64,000 nt of DNA from Owenia fusiformis (GCA_903813345.2 CAIIXF020000007.1:5957730-6021729); one strand, 5' to 3'. Counted from the stretch's first letter, positions 11,305 to 23,529 are shown. Notes: generated by a model from the sequence alone, not told the origin. A program made the numbers and translations.

Positions 11305-13042
11305 ACAGGCAAACACTTGTGGATAATGTGTGATTTAGTGCAACATGTAAAATGAGAAATATTGCAAGACAACTGTTTTTATTTTTGCATAAATGTAGCA
11401 CAAGATGAGAGCAATTAAAATAGAGAACCATTGTTTGATACTCCCATTCAAACCTTTTAAAGCAAGGGGGCTACGGACACTACAGAACATTTTACACTTT
11501 CACCAGCTTTTACAAAATCTACTAATGCTGCTGGAGAAGAAACTTGTGTTTCATGCAACCATCATATTTTATGTAATATGTATCAGAATGTGTAATCAAG
11601 GCAACAGATGTATTATCTGACCGTTACATTTTCCTTTCTACCTTGTGAAATTTGTACAATAGATAAAATGGTATTTTCCATAACGAAGAAGACATCTTTT
11701 GGAAAAGCCACTGATGATCAGATTTCTATCAAATAAATTGTAAAATGCAGGAAATTAAGTACATTTTTCGACAGCACTAAACAGTTCAACATCTGAAAAT
11801 TGAATAATAAAGATATTATTACGTTATGATTAAGGAAAAAGTTAGTGCAACAACATAACGCTGAAATTTACAGTTTTCAGCATATATAATTGGGCCATAA
11901 CTCCTAAACAGTCAGACCATGTATACGATGGCGTTTGTAGTGCTACCTTTCAATGTTTATTAAGCCACGATGTCAACAATGATCAGCGATGTTAACATGT
12001 ACAAGTGTACATAGTACAATGATATTGTATGATATAGGCCTTCATTAAACAATACATAATAATACGCTCTACTCTTTCTGAAAGTTTCTCAGTGGTAGTT
12101 TTTTCAAACATGAATGGCATTGTGGTTGCCTCTGCGTATTTCAAGATGTTCCAGGAAGATTCTGAATCTGAATGAAGAACATGCATATCTCTAAACGTGT
12201 AAACGCATGCGCAAAGTATAACATTGCAGAAATACATAGGATATTTAATCATGTTTAGCCGATTTTATCCGGGAGAGAAGTCAACGATTTAATGAATAAG
12301 AGCATGTGTTTTCAATTTTAAACAGATCATTCATCAAATAACCTCGACGATTAACATAAAATAAATTATTTATTTTTTATTTTTTTATGAGAGATGTGTT
12401 ATATATATATGTTTGAACCAATGTCAATGCCTGTTGTTCACATTCAGTCTATACTTTTTGGTTAGGATTACTGACGGCCCGGGACTGGCCGGCAGTGGAT
12501 CTCTAAAATTCTACTCATAATAATGTATAATGTATTAATGGTAGGCAGGTCAATTAAATTATAACGTATAAAATATCATAATAACTTGTTATTTTAATTA
12601 TTTTAAAGCATGCGGAAATCATTCATTTTTCTAAAAAAGTTTGGTATTGTTTCTCGTTGTTTGTTGCTAAACAAATGTTTATTTGTGATCACTATAACAT
12701 CACAAATACTCACAATAGCAATGTATGACAGGATGGGCAAATTAGAATTACATGTCATGAGACACACCGAATATCAAAATGACAGATCAGATGAGGTTAG
12801 TGCGGCTGTTGCAGAGTGTCACATTAACAGATACATAAGGAGTACCATTGGATTTTATGTACTATCAAGAATAAGTAATAGGACACTGCCAGAGATATAC
12901 ATGGACTCGTATATTGTATGGACAAGGTGTTATATCTGCTCTAAGGATCTCTAGGTAGTATTGTAAATTTGAGGAAGGCTAGTCACTGTTGAATATCATT
13001 CCCAATCTGGTTGCTTGCGGACAGAGAATAACACTACGATAA
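11305..13042 (+). repeat. Right copy of the 1.75-kb direct duplication, with the empty LTR target site
   Basis: Sequence matches 1-1632 plus 7087-7204. At 12925-12928 the tetranucleotide AGGT occurs once, where in the left copy it flanks the LTR element on both sides, so this copy shows the pre-insertion state. A 114-codon open frame (12610-12954) crosses the site; it has no recognisable domain, and similarity between the copies alone does not make it a gene. Confidence 0.9.
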
Positions 13043-14481
13043 TTTAAGATTCAATTTATGAAAAAGAACTGTTCCGCTGTGGAAATAGCGAACAATGACA
13101 ACAGGGGTATGGAGCAGTTCAACGAAAAGTTGGCAATGACCTAGATATGCGTTTGATCTGCTTGAAATAGGTACCGAGGAATGATTAAATTAACAAATTT
13201 ATCTATTGTAAACGTTATGATTTAACTGATCTGCCTACCCTAAATACCATGGCAACCTTATCTCAAAAATGATTTAAGATATAGCTATAATATTTTAGCA
13301 TTGTATGTGTAATTACATAATCTTCAAGTTCTGAAAAAAATGAGAGGGATATGTGATAAAATCACAAAATGAGAGCATTTTTATCAGAATATATGGATCG
13401 CCCCTTGTATATGTCAATGTGATGCTTCATAAAAAACCGTCGGTAGTTTTTTGATAACTTACCCGTTTGAAGCGATAAAATACACAGCAATTTACAAAGG
13501 ATTTACATGTAAACTCAATAGAAATATTCGTGATAAGAGTTTAGATGGTAATTTACATAAATATCTCCCATGATGCATCGCTTTGGAAGGGACAAATTTT
13601 CATTGGCCCGCCGAACGAGTCGATTTCTCTGAACGAAACGTCCGGAGATTGCAAAGTCAAAGGTCATGATCCGCTAATTTCATTGGTCGAGGATTACATC
13701 ATAGCGTATAGCATCATAAGAAGATTGCTCTAACAAAATTTCAACAAATTCTGATAAAACTAGCGTGAATCTTGACAAAAATGACAGTTTCTCAACCTCC
13801 GATATTCCACCAGCGCTCGAGCGTAGTTATATGATCCAATCTATTCAATAATTAGAAATATAATCGGAGATTAAAAATTACATTATTTTTATTTTTTCGA
13901 TCTTCAATGGCGTGGTGTGGGAAATCAGTGACGTCACTGGAATTGGACGGCATTTCCAACTAAAGATTTCTTCGGATTTGGGGATTATATTTCAAAAAGC
14001 CTTGTTGTATATCTTAATATCATACATATCTATCATTTGTGCAAATGTAACACTTCATAAATGTTTAATAAATCCGTAGTGCGGCATCGAAAATCGGACT
14101 CCTGTGTAATCCAATGGGAAAGAACCCGGATGTAGACGAAGTTATACCTCTCATGAGAGCTCTTCAAACGTGAGGTGACTAAGCTGAACGAAACTAAAAA
14201 TTTATCGCGTATTGGCTTATTGCTTTTGTCTTTTCGCGGGAAAAGTTTAACCCATTGGTGTCACAGATTTTTACGCGGCTCATTATAATATTCTTGAGCT
14301 GACTTTGTGAAAAGGTGAATACAACGTCCCATGTCCTTCCCCAAAACGCCCCACAAACCACACAATAACTTAAACCATAACTTACGTTGTATCATCTAAA
14401 CCCTTCCTATATTAAAACGTATAATCTTAACCTCCTTAATAAATATCAAATTTCCGATTGCCAAATCGGGTATATACGTAC
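13043..14481. other. Unassigned, intronic or downstream of the GPCR exon
   Basis: No coding exon was recognised. If the GPCR gene continues on the minus strand, later exons should lie here or further left, but none was found. Confidence 0.5.
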
Positions 14482-14671
14482 CTGTACACGAGAAAGATAA
14501 CCATGGCGGGAATGAGAACCACTACACTCGCGGCATTCACGCCGATTCCGATGAAGATGGTCACTCTATAATTGTCAATGGATACACACTTCGTGTAGTC
14601 TGTCCATTCGAAATATTGGGGCGGTTGCGTATACCACGTTCCATTCTTTCTACAGATTTTCTGGGCGTTCG
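14482..14671 (-). CDS. Class B GPCR exon: end of hormone-binding domain and first membrane helix
   Basis: A 190-bp exon between a TATTTTAG acceptor and a GTACGT donor on the minus strand. Its 63 residues include CRKNGTW, then WTDYTKC, then a hydrophobic helix (IFIGIGVNAASVVVLIPAMV) ending FLVYR. This is the end of the HormR domain followed by transmembrane helix 1 of secretin-family receptors; the CxxNGTW and WTxYxxC pattern is closest to calcitonin-type receptors (known of the family). The exon needs one base from its predecessor, which is exactly what the exon at 22213-22672 supplies, giving alanine at the join. It ends in phase 2. Exons for helices 2-7 were not found to the left. Confidence 0.85.
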
Positions 14672-14929
14672 CTAAAATAAAACAGTTAAATTCGGAATGA
14701 ACTATTCATTGAGTTTACACTGTCAAAGTAGTTTAATTTGATGCACAATGTAAAAATCAACGTTTAGCTAAAAGAATACCACACAATAAGAGAGCTAACA
14801 ACTCAAAAATCGAAATATGGTATCTACAGGTTATATGATACAGCACAAAATATTATCTTAATCATAATGCATATAGTAATAAGCCTTGTATACATTTATA
14901 CTTAATGAATTTATTCTACCGAACCAAAT

Positions 14930-15103
14930 GATATTTTGTTCTCTAGACTTTTTCACCACTTCAACTTTATTCTTTTGTTACCAAATTGTTGTACCATATT
15001 ATGTTCTCGTATGTGTGGGTATAAGCGTCTGAGAATGATGCCACCTACCATGTCTTATTATGTAAACTACATATTTATTCTTACTAATAAACTGAAACTG
15101 AAA
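14930..15103 (+). mobile_element. Probable 3' end of a LINE, CR1/jockey-like tail
   Basis: The segment ends in AATAAACTGAAACTGAAAC, a short-repeat tail typical of CR1/jockey-type LINEs. The preceding 150 bp resembles a 3' untranslated region and has no coding content. Inside the GPCR intron. Confidence 0.4.
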
Positions 15104-15104
15104 C

Positions 15105-15640
15105 AGTACAAGGATTGATTTTATCCTATCAAAGTTTGTGCATACACGATATCTAAACAGGCCAAAGATGAAAAACGTCATCGTTCTGATATATCTACTA
15201 TAAATTAGACAGAAGTAGACAACTTCAAATAACTAAAAACATTGATTAAAGAAAATAACATAAAAATTAAGATATATGGCCACAAGCATTTAAAGCTGTT
15301 TAATATAAATGCAAAAGTATTACTTGATGCATTGGAACACGGGGATAAGCAAATGGTAATAATCTCCGGGGATTCATACGTGTCACGCATTTTTCCTTAT
15401 CGGACGATATATGAAGTCGATTGTGACACTCTGCAAGTAAATTACATTATATCGAAATCGACAACGCTTATATTGATATTCCCGGAATAGGTGCAAGATA
15501 ACTTTACACGTAGCTCCCATTTTCAGATTTAATTTGTGTTCGACTGCATTGTGAACACTTACATTTTTTTATTTTCAATCCATGACTTTCAAAACAAAAT
15601 TTTCAAATCAACATTATGCTTGCCTGGTATTCTAATTTAG
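15105..15640. other. Unassigned intronic sequence
   Basis: Contains an 82-codon open frame (15242-15490) with no recognisable family. Nothing else was identified. Confidence 0.4.
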
Positions 15641-17385
15641 TCAACATACTAATACTCTGCCAGAAAGAAAAAAATTAAGGGATAAAGTTCAAAAAGATAT
15701 CGAATATAGAATTAATATAACGGAACGAGAAATTGAAAGCATCATACAAAGGGGCTCAACAGAACTTGACGACCTGAGTAACAAATACGAAACTTTGAGC
15801 AATTTTAAATCTGAATTAAAAACTTATCGAGAACATTACATAGAAGGATTAATGATGAGAGCAAAACTAGATTGGTATGAGTACGGGGAAAGAACAACTA
15901 AATATTTTAGCGGACTTGAGAAAAGAAATTATGTTAATAAAGTTATTACTAATATCGAAGTCGATGGAAATCTATTAACAGATCCAAAAGAAACTTTAGA
16001 AGCACAAATGCGTTTCTATGAAGATCTTTAATTTATTCAAGCAAAGTCGATTGTACGAACGAAAATATTAATGCGTTTTTTAACAATGATCAAATGAATA
16101 AACTAAGTGAAGAGGAGAAGAAATCGTGTGAAGGTAAGTTGACAGAATGTGAATTAAAACTGTCGCTTAAAGATGCTAAAAACGGAAAATCACCCGGATC
16201 AGACGGTTTTAGTGTAGAGTTCTATAAGTTTTTCTATAAGGACATTGGCTCCTTTCTCCTTAAATCATTTAATGCGGCGTACGATCTAGGTCAACTTTCG
16301 ATTACCCAAAACAAGGTGTTATTACATGTATACCGAAAGGGAATAAACTTAGAAAATATTTTAAGAATTGGAGACCCATTTCGCTTCGATTTTTTACTCT
16401 GAACGAATTCAAAGAACGCTTCAATTCAAATATAAATTTTTTAGACTTCTTAAGTCTTAAAAATACAATACAAGTTAAATGGACAAAAACGATATTTGAA
16501 AACGACAAAACTCTTGACCACTATCCAAATAGCAAAAAGCATCTATTGAAATTCACAGAAAAAATAAGATATCCTGAACAATCTATTGGGAATTCATTAA
16601 GGATCTCGATTTTAATAAAAGTTATATTTTAAAGTGGAACGATGAACTGAATATTGATCTCAATAATCATGAATGGCATATCATAAATACTATGAACAAA
16701 GTGAGTAATTTTGAGCCAAAACTAGCATCTTTTAACTATAAAGAGCTCCATAGATTTTTGCCTACAAATAAATATCTACATAGGTGCGGTCTCCAAGATT
16801 CTGCCCTTTGCAGTTTTTGCGGAAACCAAGTCGAAACTATTGGCCACCTTCTCCTTCATTGTGATTTTGCAAACAAATTGCTGAGTGATATTAAGAAATG
16901 GTTGCCAGAGGGACTGTCCGTTTTAAGTGATCCGAGAACGATCATATTGGGTCCAGTAATCATGAACGAAAAATCAATACTATTAAACACAATTTTTTGC
17001 TTTTGCATATACAAAAGATATATTTATCTATGTAAATGTAAAAATGTACGACCACATTTTGTAGGTTTTAAAAGTAATGTGCAACAATATTTTCAACTAG
17101 ATGTAAAGTTGGAGAAAGGGGACAAGTGGGGAGAGATCAAACATTTATTATAACATAGTGAATTTACTTGAATTTTCTGAAGGATCTTATATATATATTA
17201 CTCCGAAGAATCTACATAAAATGTAGCAACAATGCAACACTCTATCTATTCGTGGTGCTCTTGGCAGAAATACCTGCAATTTATTATAGAAATAATGTAG
17301 AATCTTGTTTATATTGAACATTTGTATTTATTGAATTGTAATGCTGCTAAACCTGAAATAAAAATCTATTAAAAAAAAAAAATTA
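15640..17385 (+). mobile_element. 5'-truncated, internally deleted LINE, L1/Tx1-like
   Basis: Coding remains lie in several plus frames. From about 15640 to 16031 is the linker before the reverse transcriptase (RAKLDWYEYGERTTKYF is characteristic). From 16094 comes KNGKSPGSDGFSVEFYKFF, the start of the reverse transcriptase. Near 16310 one base is missing, after which the frame reads CIPKGNKLRKYFKNWRPIS. The palm with its catalytic aspartates is absent: after about 16395 the sequence jumps to the C-terminal region. At 16692-17153 is the C-terminal domain with the zinc knuckle CSFCGNQVETIGHLLLHC. An A-tail with AATAAA upstream ends the copy near 17385. It is inactive. Confidence 0.85.
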
Positions 17386-17432
17386 GTAAAAGGTCAAAAA
17401 TGTCCGGTGCAAAATAATTAGTAGACCCTTAT

Positions 17433-19069
17433 ACACCCTATGCAGACAGAACCTTTAAGAAATATTTGGTGCGGTATGTGCGGATGTTTGCGGATTTAAC
17501 GGTCATTTTTCATTTTGGGTCTTCTTATCTATTCATAGGTGTGATCTTAACGCCTAATATCAATAAAATTGTGAAAATAGTGATGTAATTCATTCTGTAG
17601 CGACGCAGTTTGCATTAAACTTTTTGGTTTGGCACAAACATGAACATGAACGTATTTCCTTGTATGTATAGAAGTTTGATAAAGCAGTTGGTCCAAGCAC
17701 TCTTAGCTCATATCAAAAACTATCATAATTCCATCGAAGGATAACGTTTCTTGTTGAGTTTTTTTCCGCACCAAGTATTTGGAGGGGACTCATATCTGAT
17801 GAACATTTCCGAATTTTTATAAAATAACACAGAAGCTTCCAAGATGCAAAACTAATTTATATGTATCTCGAACATCATTTTTATGTAACCACCAAAAAGT
17901 GATGGCATACTAGTATTATTATTGTCTCAAGTTTTTTTTGTGACGGCGGTTGGCGATCGGCGGTGGCGGTTGGTAGTTGGCGATCGGCGTCTTTAACGAA
18001 TAGGATAGTTTCTAAAAAGCAGAAAAATCAATGAAATCTATTGCTGCCATCTTTTACTCAGCTTTTAATTTGGGCTAGAGTTCCATTCACTTACATGCTA
18101 AATTCTTAATTTCATGATTTATCAAAGTGTGTTAGTTGAATCTGTATAAAACTTGAATGATATACCACATGCTGACCCTGTTTATGTACATGTTGTGATT
18201 AAACATGCAAATGTTGATTGACATACAAATAATCCAAGGTTTTAAAGAATTTTAGCATTGCATCTATGGATATTTTGCCCAAGTTTGTTTAAATTGTCGA
18301 AGAAAATTATTCAAATTACATATTTGTGTAAATCAAAGCTATTATAGGAGAAAACATTTCACTGAATTCAAATATGCCGTTTAAAAGAAGGTTATGTAAG
18401 TCCTTAGAGGTCTAATATGCAAGTCTCACGATTTAGCGAGATTTCAAAAGCTATATGGAAACTATACTATTCCAATAACTTCCAATAACTTAAAAAATAC
18501 TGTTTAGACTGACTCCATTTTTTTCAAAATCATCTACAAGTTTTCTGAAGTTCAAATCTGACTTAAGATTTGACCTTCAATGACCTTCTCAAGGTCAAAA
18601 AAGATTAAAAAGGTCGAAAGGTATTTTTCAACTTGCTTCAAATTGACCAAATTATTTTTTCAAAATCATCTACAGTTCAAATCTGACTATATATTTGAGA
18701 TCTGATCTTTAATTACCTTCTCAAAGTCGAAAAAGATTCATAATATTGTGAGCAACTAGGTGGTGACATTTTGTCATGCCTTGCCTTGTTTGTGAATGTT
18801 GGAGACGCTGTAGAAAACGACAATTTCAAAATATACAGGTCTAGAAGAGGTTCAATGCATACTGCGTCGCCATAGAACTACTATTTTCACAATATTATTG
18901 ATATTGGGTGTCAACTTCACACATATGGGTAACTTATATTTGAAAACCAATAATTGCTGAGTTTAAGAAATATCACAAATTTATATTCAAAAATGACCGT
19001 TAAATCCGCACCATCCGCTCATTCATGCCGCACACAATATTTCTCATAGGCTCCGTCTGCATAGGGTGT
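17433..19069. mobile_element. 1.64-kb DNA element with about 230-bp terminal inverted repeats
   Basis: The left end ACACCCTATGCAGACAGA and the right end, its near complement, are flanked by TAT on both sides (17430-17432, 19070-19072). The inverted match continues inward about 230 bp with gaps and substitutions, including AATATTTGGTGCGG and GATTTAACGGTCATTTTT on the left. The core has been invaded by the hairpin-ended repeat at 17884-18780. No transposase was seen. Non-autonomous, old by its divergence. Confidence 0.75.
17884..18780 (+). mobile_element. Second member of the hairpin-ended satellite repeat family
   Basis: The left end TGTAACCACC with hairpin, the GGCGGTTGGCG-rich stretch, one to two satellite monomers near 18500-18740 and the right end GGTGGTGACATTTTGTCATG (18761-18780) all match the element at 8291-11239. 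It is nested in the inverted-repeat element at 17433-19069. Part of its middle (about 18330-18480) recurs at 34770-34930. Confidence 0.75.
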
Positions 19070-19694
19070 TATGTAAGTGTTAAATGGTGCATCTTCGAGT
19101 TAAAGGATTACTGGGCGAACTTAGATATCCGGTATAAACGAAATGATATTGGTCTTCTAGGCAGCGCACGATGAAAAATCTAAATCATGAAAATATTTTT
19201 TGTGAAAAAGTTGCTCTCATACCAAGATCGATCTTTAATAACAGACAAATCGAAACCAATTCGGAATAATCATAGATCAAATGTATTCGGCATTGTTAAT
19301 TCAGAAACTTGTCGTAAACGATCGCTGTAAACTATTACTAAAAGTCGAAAAAGTAGAAGTGTTCCATTTATATTCTAACTAAACATTTTAAAAGGGTCTC
19401 GTGGGATTATAACTATACATCTCCCTTCGGAAGATTGATCTGAAATGTAAGTTCAATTTCTGCTTGTTCAGCAGCATAATTACACCAGTTTTATTAATGA
19501 AAACACTGGTGATTTTTTAAACCAGCAGTTTTTAGACCCTGTAGCTAGCCAGTCTTTCTCTTCACATTTCCAGTTTTATTCTGCCATGCAAAATTGTCCC
19601 TCAACGTTTTTACAACGTTTCTCTTCCATCAAAATGGGTGTAATAGTAGGGCACATGCATTCTTCCCTTAGGTTAGGTTATCATCCCTTGTTTA
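19070..19694. other. Unassigned intronic sequence
   Basis: No gene or repeat recognised. Confidence 0.4.
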
Positions 19695-21452
19695 CATACC
19701 TGCCAACCTACCGTATTTTTACGGGAATCTACCGTAAATTTTTCGTTTTTCCGTAAAAAATGACAAACTACCGTAAAAATACCATTTTCTCCCGTTAAAA
19801 CGCCCGTAAAAATCTACCGTTTTTTTCCGAAATCTACCGTAATTTTTTTTAAAAACTCGTTTTTTCCATGGGAACGGCCGTAAAATCTAGCGTAATTTTT
19901 GAAAATTTACCGTAAAATTTTGAAAATCTACCGTCGATTTTTGAAAATCTACCGCATTTCTGCTGAAATCAACAGTATTTTTGTTCAAACTACCGTAAAA
20001 TTTCCCGTTATTGTTGGGAAATGCTGAAAAATTTAAGTCTTCCTGTACTGTCCCTGTAATATTCCTTTACCAACCCGAATATAAATAGGTATTGGTAGGT
20101 CTGTGGTTATCAGGTTATTGCGCATTTATCTAAGTAAGCTGGCGTGTAATCAGCAGTCCAAACAACTAACCCTTGAAGGAATTCTTTCTGCCATGATTTT
20201 TGTAGTTAACCAAACCCTTTTGTACACAGATCTTTATTCTGAATGCAACAAAAATATAATTTTTAGTTGCGCTTCATCTAAATAAATGAGTGGAAATTAC
20301 AAAAACTACTTGTTTTAGCGTATGAAATATGCGTAGTTTGGTTTGTTATGATCAGTAATGAACGCCACATATACATTATACATAGTTTAATCAATTTGTT
20401 TTCAGTATGATAAAATGTTGTATTTTTCATCTGAACACATTATATCAGTAACAAATACATAATTAAAAGATAAATCACCCCAGAGATTGAGAACTCACAC
20501 TTTATCTGTTGAAATGATTATATGGTTTAAAAAGGTTTCGTGGCGGTTCAAAAGTTGCACATTAAATTTGAAGAGTTTTAAGCGGGTTCCTGAGTCAGCA
20601 ATGGCAGGCAGACATGATCCAAATGCATCGCTTATTAACAAGGTAAGCTGCGTTAACATACTGTTTTATTCATTAGTTTTTTAGAAATCTACCGCAAAAA
20701 CTACCGCATTTTTTCAAAATCTACCGCAAAACTACCGCATTTATTCAAATTCTTCCGCAAAACTATTATTTTTAAAACCTACTGCAAAAACTACAGCATT
20801 TTTTCAAAATACCGTATAGTAAAATTACGGCATTTTTCAAAAGCTACCGCATTTTTTCAAAATTTTCCGCAAAACTACCATTTTTTCAAAAAACTACAGC
20901 ATTTTTTCAAAATCTACGGCGTAAAACTCCCGCATTTTTGAAAATCTACCGTAAAACTACCGCATTTTTCGCAATCTTCCGCAAAACTACCGCCTTTTTC
21001 AAAATTCTACCGCAAAATTACACTTTTTTTCAAAAATCTACCCCAAACCGTAAAAACTACCGCATTTTTTCAAAATCTACCGTAAAACTACCGCATTTTT
21101 TCATTATCTTCCGCAAAAGTACCGGTTTTTCAAAAAACTACCGCATTTTTTTAAAATCTACCGTAAAACTACCGCATTTTTCTAAATCTTCCGAAAAACT
21201 ACCGCTTTATTTCAAAATTCAACCGCAAAATTACACTTTTTTCAAAGATCTACCCCAAGCTCAGAAACTACAGTATTTTTTTAAAATTTACCGCAAAAAC
21301 TACCATTTTTTTAAAAACCTACCGCAAAAAATATCGTTTTTGTTAAATCTACCGCAAAAACTACCGCATATTTGTTGAAAAATACAGCAAAAACTACCGC
21401 ATTTTGAAAAAAAACTCTACCGCAAAATTTTGGTCTAATGTTGGCAGGTATG
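19695..21452. mobile_element. Element bounded by CATACCTGCCAAC inverted ends, filled with a CTACCG minisatellite
   Basis: CATACCTGCCAAC at 19695-19707 is matched by its exact complement at 21440-21452. GTTT occurs next to both ends (19690-19693 and 21453-21456), a possible target duplication. Two repeat blocks of short units such as CTACCGTAAAA and AAACTACCGCATTTTTTC lie at about 19708-20000 and 20683-21425. Between them is 680 bp of non-repeat sequence containing a 65-codon open frame (20487-20684) that ends near a good splice donor, AACAAG followed by GTAAGC. Long open frames inside the second block come from the repeat, not from a gene. Confidence 0.65.
20683..21425 (+). repeat. CTACCGCAAAA minisatellite block
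   Basis: More than twenty degenerate units of about 32 bp built from CTACCGCAAAA and ACCGCATTTTTTCAAAAT. The unit length is variable. Confidence 0.85.
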
Positions 21453-22212
21453 GTTTGAGTAATTAATATCATAAACTACCAAAATGTAATTTGAGTAACA
21501 TTTAGTATCATCCTATGGCAAGTCGCTTTGTTTAAATTTCTCAGATTTCAGAGATGTTGGAGCGTTTCTGTGTAGTTGTTTACAATCGGACTCCATAACA
21601 CGAGGAGTTGCATGAGGAAATATTTGGTCTATAGAAATTACTTGGCCGGTTAACAAGGTTTATCAACATCGAACGAATTTATCCACCATCTTGCTGAAAC
21701 TATAATGCCTCGATCACTTTTGATCTAGTGCAAACATACGGCGATCGTAGCTTCCCAAAACCAAGAGGAATTTGCAATGATAAAATATAGTGATAAGCAA
21801 TAGGATGTAGATTTTTTATCGATTTTGTGAAGCTACGGCCGCCGTACGTCCACTGTAGAGCAAGGCTTTACTCATCAAGTTGTGAACCAGTCCTAAATGG
21901 TTATTTACGTTAAACCCATCTTTACTTGATGCAGCTTTTCTTGACATAAAGTTTGCAGGTCGCCTCTTTTAAATGTAAATATTGCAAAAGAAATTGCATC
22001 CAGGGCTCTAAACAACAGAGGGAGGATAAATTAGAACGATACTACACAGACAGTTTTGCAGTAAATCGTGAACCCTAGAAGAAAACTTACAAATCAGTGG
22101 ATTACAAGACATTGCAGTAAGGATATTTATCTTTAATACCATAATTTACCGCATTGTCTTTGAAAACAATGCTTCTTAATTCAAAACTTTATTTGCGTTT
22201 ATGGATATATAC
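21453..22212. other. Unassigned intronic sequence next to the GPCR ectodomain exon
   Basis: Nothing recognised. Confidence 0.4.
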
Positions 22213-22672
22213 CTGTTGGAAAAGCATGCTCTATAAATGTTGGACACGGCTGAGTGACATAGACTCCAGGTTTTGTATCGTCCCAACACCCAAACCCATC
22301 CCAAGTGCGCGGGCAGTACTTGCCCGTATTTGGCATCGGCGGCATACTCCTTTGCCGGTCGCAACATCGGATTGCCGCCATACAACAGTCAGTCCAGCGC
22401 GTACATTCATCAGTTTTCAACGTACTACAAACTTGATCACGGTTTGTAGAATTCGTTATATCAGGGATGAGTAGAGTACCGATTGGAAACACATTATAGG
22501 TCGTATTTCGACTTCGTAGATTCAAACCATAACTCTCCAACTCTTTGGGACTTCCATCCGGGGCGAATAAGAAAGCGTAGCATTGGCTACACGTCCATAA
22601 GTTATAATGGACCTGAGGTAGGGATCCACGTCGATCTCGGCACTTTTGTCCAGAAACACTACTGGTTGTAAC
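22213..22672 (-). CDS. Class B GPCR exon: extracellular hormone-binding domain, calcitonin-receptor-like
   Basis: A 460-bp exon on the minus strand, open throughout, between a TTTCTCAG acceptor and a GTATAT donor; it begins in phase 0 and ends in phase 1. It codes 153 residues. The first about 85 are a cysteine-containing N-terminal extension with possible N-glycosylation sites (NTT, NST). The HormR signature follows: CTRWTDCC, AAIRCC (about residues 90-104), then CPRTWDGFGCWDDTKPG and QPCP (about 120-144). TWDGxxCWDDxxxG is typical of calcitonin-family receptors, which sit in the plasma membrane and bind peptide hormones. Phase and sequence join cleanly to 14482-14671 across a 7.5-kb intron. 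The signal-peptide exon, expected further right, was not identified. Calling it calcitonin-like rather than another class B type is inference. Confidence 0.88.
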
Positions 22673-23529
22673 CTGAGAAACACAATCACATTTATAAAAT
22701 TAATCTGTTCTATTATCAAAAAATAAAATGGAAATATGTCACGTGCAAAGCGAAGAAATAAAGTATGTATGTCGATTGTTAATATTTGACAGAGCTTGAA
22801 CAAAACACAAGGTTATTAGGAGAGAGTAAAAACATCGAAACATTGAAAGTAAAAACCTTTTGAATAAGTACAAGAACAGCGCAAATTATGATCTTCAGCT
22901 ATTTAATTCCACTTTATTAGCTGCAGTGTTTATTAACAATACACTTTATTAATCGAACTAACAACATGATACCTTTCTATTTATTTCAACATACTTTAGT
23001 CCATTAAACTCAGTTAATCTATCATATGCAGCCAATGTAGCAACTCTCCATAAATATAATTAAAGGCGCACTATACTTAATTTAGAAGAAAAAATTCATT
23101 GAAACATGTTACTCACACACTAGCTCAAATATGACACAAAGTTTGATTTGAACCAAAAAAGTAACTCACATAGAAAAAAGCATTTGAAGTTCAGAGATCA
23201 TTAGACATGCATGCACATGTCAAACAAAGCGCATGTTTTAAATTACTATTGATTTAAAAGATGGCGACACTTCTATAAAAATGAATGTATCACGTAATAC
23301 AAACAACTCTGCCATCTTTCGATGACATTGATAAAAACTTGATATATAAAGCTTGACAGATCGAAAATATTTTTTGATAATTTATTGTAAGCTTTGATGT
23401 GGTCCATTTGAGCTGGTGTTGGTGTAAATGGAAGATAGGGTTCTTATTAACAAATTGGTCATACTACGAAATTTAAATGTAAGTCTTTATTTTGCTAAAA
23501 AATGTTGAAAATTCCCAAAGTGCGCCTTT
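22673..23529. other. Unassigned sequence, probably GPCR upstream intron
   Basis: No exon recognised. The sequence upstream of the GPCR exon acceptor is ordinary AT-rich intron. Confidence 0.4.

Noticed and set aside
15242-15490. 82-codon frame with IISGDSYVSRI, resembling GDS-type motifs
   Set aside because: The motif is too short, with no other family residue; it sits in an intron between LINE pieces.
20938-21378. 146-codon open frame with repeated KTTAFF-like words
   Set aside because: It is the translation of the CTACCGCAAAA minisatellite.
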